A stretch of DNA of 5,515 nucleotides from Treponema sp. Lineage in GTDB: Bacteria; Spirochaetota; Spirochaetia; Treponematales; Breznakiellaceae. The stretch covers positions 1 through 5,515 of the forward strand of contig JAIRZS010000150.1 in assembly GCA_031267115.1 (NCBI GenBank), given 5' to 3'. Numbering within the stretch: the first letter of the stretch is position 1; every line of letters starts with the position of its first letter. The notes beneath the pieces were generated by a model, which worked only from the letters and a program-made list of their open reading frames with translations, was not told where the DNA came from and did not search any database. Both the position numbers and the translations under genes were made by a program. This document shows positions 1 to 5,287 of the stretch, piece by piece.

Positions 1-1383
1 CTCCGTTACCATGGCGCGTATATTTATCGTTTTAAGAATCGATTCGGTATGCTTTCCCGCAAATGAAAGCAGCCTTTCCAGTATCAGCCCGTCCGCGCGG
101 CGCTTCTTTTCCCCGCTGATGGAAAGGAATTCCCCCAGGGTCATGGCGGCGTGCCCGGCGAAGAATGTTTCCAGCGCCGCAAGCGCCGCGCCGGCAAGGC
201 CGCTGCCTTCCCCGCCGGCGTTATCCTCCGCGAGGAAGCGGCGAATCCCCGCGGCAAGGTCCGGGACGCCGTTTATCCCAAACGCGCCAAGAAGCTCCCC
301 CACAGGCCGGCTTTCAAGGGAAAACAGGGTATCGGAAACCAGCCGGACCAGGCGATCGTAGTTGGCCGGTTCCGCGGCCAGGGAAAGCGCCGCGTTCGAG
401 AAGTAGTCCGCGGCCCGCTTCCGGACCGCGTTATCCGCCATCAGCTTTTCAAGCTGCCTGACAAGGTCGTCGATGATTTCCGGCATACGCTCGCTCAGGG
501 TCCTGTCATACTGGCCCGCGGAAATGAGAAAACGCTGGATGGCCGAGAGTTTCTGTATGGCGTTGTCCAGGAAAATACGCCCCTGGATTTCCAGTCCCAG
601 GCGGATATCCTGCCTGCCGAGCAATTTGAAAAGCGCCGACACCGCCGCGGGGTAAATCTCAAAGAAAAGCGATCCCAGCCCAGGCGGAAGCCCGGCCATT
701 TTCCTGCTGAGCGTTTCCCGGACAACCGCGTCCTGGCGCTCCCTGAAGGCCGCCGCCCGCTCTTTGCCCAGAATTTCCGGGACACTCAGAGCGGCAAGCG
801 GCGTCCCGGCTTTTTCCGGATCGCCGCCGGCGCGCCCCAGGGCGGCTTCGATCAGGGAGCCGAGCAGGCTGTCCAGAAACCCGGCAAAGACGGGGGAACG
901 GCTGAAATCCCGCAGGATTTCCACAAGAAGCAGCGCGCCCTCCGGCCCGGAGTCCCCGGCATGGGTACTTCCATTTGATTCTGATTCTGTTTCCGGGCCG
1001 CCCGGGAGAGCCTTTATGCCATGAGGGAGTTTTAGCTTTTCCAGGGTAACCTGGGACAATCTCTCCGTAAAACGCGAGATCGATTGAGCCGCCCCCTGCC
1101 TGACGCTGTCGCTTCCAAGCCGTTCCCGTACTATCTCGGGGGTAAGGAGTTCCCGCTCCACCATCGCGCCGATGCTGTCCGCCAGCCTGTGCCGCTGCCG
1201 GGGCAGGATGCCGGGGGTAAAGGGGACCCTGATTCCGGCCCTGCCCCCGGAGCCGCCGCGCCCGGCAAAAAGCCGTATCTCCTTCAGGGGGCGGAAGAGC
1301 ATCTTTATGGCAATGGCGTTGGTAACAAACCCGATCACCGCCCCGACAAGCGGGGGGATCAGGTACCCCAAAAGCGCTTTCAT
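1..1383 (-). CDS. DUF445 family membrane protein (3' end outside window)
   Basis: My reverse-strand translation is open from an ATG at 1383 to the window edge, giving 461 codons without a stop; the C-terminus lies beyond position 1. The N-terminus is a hydrophobic segment (about residues 4-23, GYLIPPLVGAVIGFVTN) followed by AIAIKMLFRP (about 23-32) and VPFTPGILPRQRHRLADSIG (about 52-71). These are the hallmark motifs of the DUF445/YheB family, which are membrane-anchored proteins of unknown biochemical role. The rest is a long helical region rich in Leu, Ala and charged residues. Two parts look like low-complexity inserts: a Gly-rich loop at about 41-50 and a Ser/Glu/Gly-rich stretch at about 126-149. 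The start overlaps the stop of the upstream lipoprotein gene (ATGA), so the two are probably cotranscribed and coupled. A weak GGAG lies about 11 bases upstream. The family call is firm; the function is unknown. Confidence 0.9.
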   Translation of the reverse strand, partial: MKALLGYLIPPLVGAVIGFVTNAIAIKMLFRPLKEIRLFAGRGGSGGRAGIRVPFTPGILPRQRHRLADSIGAMVERELLTPEIVRERLGSDSVRQGAAQSISRFTERLSQVTLEKLKLPHGIKALPGGPETESESNGSTHAGDSGPEGALLLVEILRDFSRSPVFAGFLDSLLGSLIEAALGRAGGDPEKAGTPLAALSVPEILGKERAAAFRERQDAVVRETLSRKMAGLPPGLGSLFFEIYPAAVSALFKLLGRQDIRLGLEIQGRIFLDNAIQKLSAIQRFLISAGQYDRTLSERMPEIIDDLVRQLEKLMADNAVRKRAADYFSNAALSLAAEPANYDRLVRLVSDTLFSLESRPVGELLGAFGINGVPDLAAGIRRFLAEDNAGGEGSGLAGAALAALETFFAGHAAMTLGEFLSISGEKKRRADGLILERLLSFAGKHTESILKTINIRAMVTE

Positions 1384-1787
1384 TGGGCCAGCGACTCCGC
1401 GGCGGTTTTCGCCCTGGCCTCGTTATCGTATATCTGGATCGCGTCCTCCCGGAGCCAGCCGAGGTACGCCCCTTCTACAAACACCCAGGACTCCGCAAAT
1501 TCCCCGTGGCTAACGGAACGCCTTTCGACAACTTCCACAACAGAACCCCGCCTGAAATAGCCCAGGGAAAGAGCCGCCTGGCTCGGTTCCGCGGTCACCC
1601 GGGTATAGGTAACGCTGATCACCCCGTAACCCAGAACCGGCCTGGAAAGCGGGGGGGTTGCCGGCGGGACAACGGTAATCTCGCCGGCCTTCCTTCCGGG
1701 GAAATCCGGAACGCAGGAAAGGGAAAATAACGCAAGGACGGCGATCAGGGCAGCTTGACTAGGGGGAACAATAGCACATACTCTCAT
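1380..1787 (-). CDS. Small lipoprotein with bacterial SH3-like domain
   Basis: This 135-residue protein starts with a signal sequence (MRVCAIVPPSQAALIAVLAL...) ending in F-S-L-S-C at residues 21-25. That is a loose lipobox of the kind tolerated in spirochaetes, with Cys25 as the predicted lipidated residue. A Pro-rich linker (about 41-52) leads into an SH3b-like domain at about 54-120, seen in GYGVISVTYTRV, the LGYFRRGSVVEVVER strand pattern, and WVFVEGAYLGWLRED. Such domains bind peptidoglycan or proteins in the periplasm, so it is probably an envelope-anchored binding protein; the ligand is unknown. An in-frame ATG at 1823 would add 12 residues and has an AAGG about 9 bases upstream, but it would overlap the divergent omptin gene head to head by 32 bases, so I prefer 1787. 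The stop overlaps the ATG of the DUF445 gene. Confidence 0.78.
   Translation of the reverse strand: MRVCAIVPPSQAALIAVLALFSLSCVPDFPGRKAGEITVVPPATPPLSRPVLGYGVISVTYTRVTAEPSQAALSLGYFRRGSVVEVVERRSVSHGEFAESWVFVEGAYLGWLREDAIQIYDNEARAKTAAESLAQ
1755..1782 (+). promoter_or_regulatory. Candidate promoter of the omptin gene
   Basis: TTGACT (1755-1760, 5/6 to the sigma-70 -35 box) and CATACT (1777-1782, 4/6 to the -10 box) are separated by 16 bases. Transcription would begin near 1789, only about three bases before the omptin ATG at 1792. That fits the lack of any ribosome binding site in front of this ATG and would make the message nearly leaderless. The element lies inside the signal-peptide codons of the opposite-strand lipoprotein gene. 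It was found by eye and not scored. Confidence 0.35.
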
Positions 1788-1791
1788 AACA

Positions 1792-2802
1792 ATGAATATA
1801 TCCCTAAAGAGGTGTTTCGTCATCAGCTTCTGCCTTTTCTGCGCCTTCCCCCCCTCCCCTGAAGCGGAAGAACCTTTAAAAAGATCGCCTCTTTTTTCCG
1901 GTTTGTTCTCTTTTTCCCTGGAGGCCGGCCTGGGTTTTTTTTACGGCTGGAGCGAGGAAATTGTTTATAAGGACAATTCCACTAAATACCTGAGCGAGCT
2001 GCTCTGGGACATGAAGCCCCTTTTATATTACGGCGCCGCCCTGTCTTTCGAAGCGCGGGCGCCTTCCTGGCCTGCCGGCCTTTACACCGATCTTTCCGTA
2101 AAGCTGGGAAGCTCCGGCAGATCGGGCATTATCGAAGATCGCGACTGGCTGCACCCGGAAAAAGATTACCTGACAAATTATTCGAGGCACGACAGCTACA
2201 TAGAGGACGCCTGGTTTTTTGACGGGGATATCGGGGCAGCCTTTCCTTTAAACCCCGGCGGGGCTTTTAACCCGGCAATCTCTTTTTTCTGGCGTTTTAG
2301 TTATATGAAACTGAGATGGCTCTCCCGGGACGGGTACATCCAGTACGGCCCCAATTCCGGCCCTCTGGAACCAATTCCCTGGGAAGATTATTTTCCCAAA
2401 TCAGAAACTCCCGGACCGGGAATCCAGTATACGCAATTATGGATTATCTTTTCTCCGGGCGTCGCCGCCAGTTTCCCCATCTCAAGATTTTTCGCGCTGG
2501 ACTGCTCTTTTACCGTGTCCCCTTTCATTCAGGCCGCCGCCGAGGATCTGCACCTGCTGAAAAGTACGCAATTCGAGGATCGCCTCCAGGGCGGGCTGGC
2601 ATTGGAACCAGAAATCCGGGTGTTTTTTTTCCCGAACAGCCGCTGTTCCCTGTCCCTGCGGGTATCCTGGCGCTCTATAAGCGGCGCCAAGGGGCATAGC
2701 AGATTCAAGACCGCGGGCGCCGAAACATACAGCCCGGGAGGGACATCCGGCGCGGGTTTCCACGCCTTAGATACGGGAATTTCTTTCAAGGTATACTTTT
2801 AG
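1792..2802 (+). CDS. Omptin-family outer-membrane protease
   Basis: This 336-residue protein has a signal peptide (about 1-26, MNISLKRCFVISFCLFCAF..., likely cleaved near PEA/EE). An omptin barrel follows: GLGFFYGWSEEIVY (about 46-59), LSELLWDMKPLLYYGAAL (about 67-84), EDRDW (115-119), a conserved SRH (131-133), AEDLH (250-254), SLRVSWRSISGAKG near the end, and a C-terminal SFKVYF whose last Phe suits outer-membrane insertion. By eye against E. coli OmpT, D116 and D118 match catalytic Asp83/Asp85, and D252 and H254 match Asp210/His212, so the active site looks intact. Omptins cleave peptides at the cell surface, often between basic residues, and need LPS for activity; the substrate here is unknown. 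The gene is visibly more AT-rich than its neighbours, with many TTT Phe codons and two T8 tracts. No Shine-Dalgarno precedes the ATG. The 3' end overlaps the opposite-strand Nudix gene by 36 bases. Confidence 0.88.
   Translation: MNISLKRCFVISFCLFCAFPPSPEAEEPLKRSPLFSGLFSFSLEAGLGFFYGWSEEIVYKDNSTKYLSELLWDMKPLLYYGAALSFEARAPSWPAGLYTDLSVKLGSSGRSGIIEDRDWLHPEKDYLTNYSRHDSYIEDAWFFDGDIGAAFPLNPGGAFNPAISFFWRFSYMKLRWLSRDGYIQYGPNSGPLEPIPWEDYFPKSETPGPGIQYTQLWIIFSPGVAASFPISRFFALDCSFTVSPFIQAAAEDLHLLKSTQFEDRLQGGLALEPEIRVFFFPNSRCSLSLRVSWRSISGAKGHSRFKTAGAETYSPGGTSGAGFHALDTGISFKVYF
1795..1823 (-). promoter_or_regulatory. Candidate promoter of the lipoprotein-DUF445 unit
   Basis: On the reverse strand ATGACG (1823-1818, 4/6 to the -35 box) and TATATT (1800-1795, 5/6 to the -10 box) are 17 bases apart. 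This predicts a start near 1788, next to the lipoprotein ATG at 1787, again an almost leaderless transcript. The element overlaps the first codons of the omptin gene. If the upstream ATG at 1823 were the true start, this element could not be the promoter. Confidence 0.3.
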
Positions 2803-3171
2803 GGCGGGGATCAGTTTCCGGTCCGAGCCGGCAAAATCCAGTTTTTCAATTTCCCCGATATCCGCCCATTTCCACGCGCTGTGCTCGCGGAGCGTAAAAT
2901 CAAGGCTTTCAAATTTAACAAGGAAGGCCCGCAGTTCCCGGACAACCCCCCTGTGTTCAAAAGAGGCCGAGGCTACGCAGGGGCCCGCCGTCACCGCCGC
3001 CCCGAATTCTTCCCGGAATTCCCGGATCAGGGCTTCTTCGCAGCTTTCCCCTTCCTCGGCCTTGCCGCCGGGGAATTCCCACTTCCCCCCCAGATCCCCG
3101 CCCGGAATGCGGCGGGCGACAAAAAGCCTCTCCCCCTGTACCGTGATACCCGCAACAGAAACGGGGTCCAT
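2767..3171 (-). CDS. MutT-like Nudix hydrolase
   Basis: This 134-residue protein is a typical single-domain Nudix hydrolase length. A complete Nudix box (GX5EX7REUXEEXGU) spans about residues 36-58: G36, E42, R50, E51, E54, E55 and G57 are all present, within WEFPGGK...REFREEFGA. Those Glu residues bind the metal that supports pyrophosphohydrolysis. The N-terminus (VAGITVQGERLFVARR) and the lead-in GGKWEFPGGK resemble MutT/8-oxo-dGTP diphosphatase, the nucleotide-pool sanitising enzyme. The C-terminal W-x-W (W100, W102) with a later L-x-F also fits the MutT group. Specificity among Nudix enzymes cannot be read safely from sequence, so no symbol is given. The ATG shares a base with the upstream stop (TAATG) and there is no obvious ribosome binding site, so translation is probably coupled. 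The last 36 bases overlap the convergent omptin gene. Confidence 0.9.
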   Translation of the reverse strand: MDPVSVAGITVQGERLFVARRIPGGDLGGKWEFPGGKAEEGESCEEALIREFREEFGAAVTAGPCVASASFEHRGVVRELRAFLVKFESLDFTLREHSAWKWADIGEIEKLDFAGSDRKLIPALKVYLERNSRI

Positions 3172-3611
3172 TAAAGCAGCAGCACCGAAGGAAAAAGAAA
3201 GTGGAGCGCCGCGGAGACGATAGCCGCAAACCCGATCGCTTTCTTGTGATTCAGCAGGAACCGGCCGAAACCGGCAGGCCGGTCTTCTTCCAGCGAGCTC
3301 CGGCTGCGGTAGAAATCGAACGCCAGGACAAACCCCGCCGTAAGGCCGGCAAGGGCGGGGAAAAGGTCCCCGATAACAGGAATGTCCCCCTGGGTCGATG
3401 AAAGTATCTTGAGAAGCCCCATGACCATGCAGAGGACGCCGATAACCAGGCGGAGGGATTCGTTTTTTAAAAATGCCGGGATATGCGGATTTCCGGAATA
3501 CGCGGGGCTGCCTTCGCCCTGGGCTTTGCCGGCGTCATTCATAAAACCGGAAACCAGAAAAAAACCCGCCAGCGCGTTAAGCAGTATTGATAGAAAATAA
3601 AATTGCACCAT
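3171..3611 (-). CDS. Four-helix integral membrane protein, unknown function
   Basis: This 146-residue protein is not one I recognise. Four hydrophobic segments stand out, at about residues 4-23, 53-70, 78-98 and 125-146. They are separated by a polar, Gly/Ser/Pro-rich loop (25-50), a short loop (71-77) and a basic/acidic loop (101-124, containing YRSRSSLEEDRPAG and NHKK). The last helix runs to the very C-terminus (SVLLL). By the positive-inside rule the 101-124 loop is probably cytoplasmic. It could be a small transporter-like or accessory membrane protein; no catalytic motif is visible. The ATG at 3611 has no good ribosome binding site. The stop overlaps the Nudix ATG by one base, so the two form a unit. 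The first stop upstream lies about 60 bases away, across an AT-rich gap. Confidence 0.78.
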   Translation of the reverse strand: MVQFYFLSILLNALAGFFLVSGFMNDAGKAQGEGSPAYSGNPHIPAFLKNESLRLVIGVLCMVMGLLKILSSTQGDIPVIGDLFPALAGLTAGFVLAFDFYRSRSSLEEDRPAGFGRFLLNHKKAIGFAAIVSAALHFLFPSVLLL

Positions 3612-3621
3612 ACTAAAATAG

Positions 3622-3627
3622 ATTTTA
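3622..3627 (-). promoter_or_regulatory. Possible -10 box before the membrane protein-Nudix unit
   Basis: The 60-base gap between 3612 and 3671 is AT-rich on the side near the gene. On the reverse strand TAAAAT (3627-3622, 5/6 to TATAAT) sits about 11 bases before the ATG at 3611, predicting a nearly leaderless message. No convincing -35 box is found at the right distance, and no terminator hairpin for the upstream gene is visible, so readthrough from the regulator operon is equally possible. Confidence 0.2.
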
Positions 3628-3671
3628 TCACATTTTGAAAGAAATTAACAGGGGGCAGGGTAATATAATTA

Positions 3672-4325
3672 TTACCGGGCGTTTTCCGTAATTCCCTTCA
3701 TCTGGAAAGATCCGAACTCGTTTCCCGCCTGTATAAGGAGGATAAGTTCGGGGGCGTCGAAGGGCAGGGAAAAGCGGAATTCTTCCTCCCCCTCAAGGGT
3801 AAAGAAAATCCTTTTATTCACGATAGGCGCCGCCATTTCCGCGTCCATCAGTTTTTGGGGAATGGAAAGCGCCAGATCAACAGTGCCGGTATAGTAATCA
3901 TCCCCCAGGGCCTTTTTCCGGAGTTCTATATAAGTCGCGCCCGAATAACGCAGCGCCGAGATCGAAACCTGGTTCCCCCCTATTTTCAGATCCGGCCGGC
4001 CGCGGGTATAGTGGACAAAGAGTATAAAAGCGCACAGTATCGCAATCGTAATAAAAAGCACGGCGCCGGACCGGGTGGCGAAAAGCACCCGCACAAAGCC
4101 CCCCTTCATTGCCGGCCCCGGCTCGTTGATTGCCCTTACCGCTTCCGACGCCCGCGCAAGCCTGCGCTCCCTTGAATAGTGAAAGACCAGTTCCTGATCA
4201 GGGGACTCCCGGTACTTTGAATTTGCCTCAAGCTGGGCTTCAATCGAGCTTTTTGCCATGCCGCGGCTTCCGCCCCCGCCGCCCTTGCCCCCGGCTTGCC
4301 CGCCTTCCGTTATTTCATCCCCCAC
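3672..4325 (-). CDS. Single-pass membrane protein, unknown function, coupled to the regulator
   Basis: This 217-residue protein starts on GTG at 4325. It has a Gly-rich N-terminal tail (about 7-22), a charged, probably cytoplasmic helix-rich part (about 23-75, containing KYRESPDQELVFHYSRERRLARASEAVRAI), one transmembrane segment (about 88-106, AVLFITIAILCAFILFVHY), and an outside domain (about 110-217). The outside domain has alternating hydrophobic strands (DLKIGGNQVSISALRYSGATYIELRKK, ...RIFFTLEGEEEFRFSLPF..., ILLIQAGNEFGSFQMKG) that suggest a beta-sandwich. I recognise no family or catalytic motif. The GTG is preferred because a strong ribosome binding site lies 7 bases upstream; an ATG at 4259 would remove the Gly-rich tail but has a weaker site. 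The first codons overlap the end of the regulator gene by 11 bases, so the two are cotranscribed and probably translationally coupled. Confidence 0.75.
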   Translation of the reverse strand: MGDEITEGGQAGGKGGGGGSRGMAKSSIEAQLEANSKYRESPDQELVFHYSRERRLARASEAVRAINEPGPAMKGGFVRVLFATRSGAVLFITIAILCAFILFVHYTRGRPDLKIGGNQVSISALRYSGATYIELRKKALGDDYYTGTVDLALSIPQKLMDAEMAAPIVNKRIFFTLEGEEEFRFSLPFDAPELILLIQAGNEFGSFQMKGITENAR

Positions 4326-5058
4326 TGTTTTTCCTCTCCCTGTTTTTAAGCGCTTTCCGCTTTTTAACGGCGCCGATATACCGGTAAAGGCTTGCCTCGG
4401 AACAGCGCAGCTTTTCCGCCGCGCCGCTCACCGAACCCCGGATCAGGAAAGCCCCCCGGTCCATGAGCCGTTCGACAATGGCGAGCCTCTCTTCCGCCGT
4501 AAAGCTCTCCCTTTTATTTTCGGCAATTCCGAATTCTTCCAGTACCGATTTTATGGCCGCCTCCGCGTGGCCGATCAGACTGCCTTTCCGGTTTTCAGCA
4601 GCTGGTTTTTGGGATTCAGGGGACAGGCCCCCCAGGGCCAGAATACCCTCGCTCAGGTTAATGTACCTGCTTACATCGACATTGATGCTCAGCATCCCAA
4701 GGAGCTTTGCCTCCGCCTTTATAAAAAAAGTGGAGGAACGGAGAATCCTGGAATCCCGTGCCTTTCCCCGGTGGCCGCAGACATAGTCCTGCTTTTTCCA
4801 TATCCCCCCTGTCACCATGCGCAGGGCAAGCGGGGTCAGGGGATCGCCCACCGCCCGGCCCGAAATATGGCCGTTCGCGATAGCCGTGATACACATCCGC
4901 CCCTCCCTAAGGTCCTGCAGGACTATCTCGCAATTTTCCCCGCAGGCCCTGCCCAGGAAATCCACCATAAGGGCGGCGTAATCCATGATGTCCATATTTC
5001 CATTAAACCCCCGAATCCGGCCGCCGTCAATACCCCGGCGATAAGAATTTATTATCAT
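4315..5058 (-). CDS. YheO/DauR-family transcriptional regulator (PAS-like sensor plus HTH)
   Basis: This protein of 247 residues is close to E. coli YheO (about 240). Residues about 25-135 form the YheO-like PAS domain: DFLGRACGENCEIVLQDL, ITAIANGHISGRAVGDPLTPLALRM, then LRSSTFFIKAEAKLLGMLSINVDVS. Residues about 186-232 form the C-terminal HTH, TAEERLAIVERLMDRGAFLIRGSV then AAEKLRCSEASLYRYI. The family includes DauR, which controls D-arginine use in Pseudomonas, and YheO; the ligand here is unknown. The start is uncertain. ATG 5058 has CAGG six bases upstream. ATG 4995 (residue 22) or 4986 (residue 25) fits family homology better, because residues 1-21 are Gly/Arg-rich, resemble nothing, and overlap a palindrome. 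The last codons carry the ribosome binding site of the next gene, with which it overlaps by 11 bases. The palindrome cluster upstream suggests autoregulation. Confidence 0.88.
   Translation of the reverse strand: MIINSYRRGIDGGRIRGFNGNMDIMDYAALMVDFLGRACGENCEIVLQDLREGRMCITAIANGHISGRAVGDPLTPLALRMVTGGIWKKQDYVCGHRGKARDSRILRSSTFFIKAEAKLLGMLSINVDVSRYINLSEGILALGGLSPESQKPAAENRKGSLIGHAEAAIKSVLEEFGIAENKRESFTAEERLAIVERLMDRGAFLIRGSVSGAAEKLRCSEASLYRYIGAVKKRKALKNRERKNSGG
4333..4340 (-). promoter_or_regulatory. Strong ribosome binding site deciding the GTG start at 4325
   Basis: On the reverse strand GGGAGAGG ends 7 bases before the GTG at 4325. It is the clearest Shine-Dalgarno in the window and lies within the last codons of the regulator gene, where it codes Arg-Glu-Arg. 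It supports the GTG as a real start and a coupled pair. Confidence 0.65.
5040..5056. promoter_or_regulatory. Palindrome 1, candidate operator overlapping the regulator start
   Basis: GATAAGAATTTATTATC has GATAA and TTATC arms with 7 bases between; 14 of the 16 paired positions are symmetric. It covers most of codons 1-6 of the regulator if that gene starts at 5058. It is a 16/17 copy of palindrome 4. Confidence 0.55.
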
Positions 5059-5067
5059 ATTTTGCCT

Positions 5068-5084
5068 GATAATAATTCCTTATT
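5068..5084. promoter_or_regulatory. Palindrome 2, candidate operator
   Basis: GATAATAATTCCTTATT has the same GATAA-N7-TTAT layout as palindromes 1 and 4, with one end base degenerate. It touches the CAGG ribosome binding site (5065-5068) of the ATG at 5058, so a protein bound here could block that start. Confidence 0.45.
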
Positions 5085-5105
5085 GGGATTTTGCCCTATA
5101 TTTCG

Positions 5106-5120
5106 ATGATAAATTATCAT
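5106..5120. promoter_or_regulatory. Palindrome 3, perfect 7-1-7 inverted repeat
   Basis: ATGATAAATTATCAT is a perfect inverted repeat of ATGATAA around a single central A. It uses the same GATAA/TTATC arms as its neighbours but with a 1-base spacer. It resembles Fur/PerR-type boxes in arm sequence (GATAAT...ATTATC), though not in exact spacing. Confidence 0.55.
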
Positions 5121-5145
5121 TGCACAGCCCCGCCCGGTAGATACT

Positions 5146-5162
5146 GATAAGAATTTATTATA
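5146..5162. promoter_or_regulatory. Palindrome 4, candidate operator over the -10 box
   Basis: GATAAGAATTTATTATA differs from palindrome 1 in only its last base. It overlaps the TATAAT at 5157-5162 on the reverse strand and the expected start of transcription near 5150, the position expected for a repressor site. Confidence 0.55.
5157..5162 (-). promoter_or_regulatory. -10 box (TATAAT) of the regulator operon
   Basis: Read on the reverse strand, positions 5162-5157 are a perfect TATAAT. The best-spaced -35 hexamer (5185-5180, GGCGGT) is poor, so the promoter may depend on an activator. The predicted start near 5150 gives a leader of about 92 bases to the ATG at 5058, or about 155 to the ATG at 4995. 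Confidence 0.45.
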
Positions 5163-5287
5163 ATCCCTGCCCGCGTAAAACCGCCCTCCCCTATTGCCGT
5201 TTTTTCATGATAGGATAATGCATGGATTTTTTTCTTTCCAGGCGCGTTCCGTGGTAAAACCTCTTTCCGCTGAAAGCCGGGCTTCCG

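Noticed and set aside
151..978. A 275-codon open frame on the + strand.
   Set aside because: It lies opposite the DUF445 gene, has no recognisable domain and is dominated by Arg/Pro/Gly, as expected of the antisense of GC-rich coding sequence.
1084..1730. Overlapping + strand frames of 113-158 codons.
   Set aside because: They are opposite the DUF445 and lipoprotein genes and show no domain or signal.
1792..1845. The omptin signal peptide considered as a lipoprotein signal because of Cys at residues 8, 14 and 17.
   Set aside because: None of these Cys residues sits in a convincing lipobox, and the protein is a beta-barrel with a PEA/EE-type cleavage region after them.
2816..2850. A CCGG-loop-CCGG hairpin followed by A/T-rich sequence after the omptin stop, considered as a terminator.
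   Set aside because: The stem is only 4 bp, the run of T is separated from it, and it lies in the coding part of the Nudix gene.
4258..5109. A 283-codon open frame on the + strand.
   Set aside because: It lies opposite the YheO-like regulator, whose family motifs are clear. The frame begins with a Pro-rich stretch that is the mirror of the Gly-rich tail of the neighbouring gene.
5040..5162. The repeated palindromes considered as a CRISPR array or an origin iteron set.
   Set aside because: There are only four short copies with unequal spacing and no unique spacers, and no replication initiator gene is nearby. Operators fit better.
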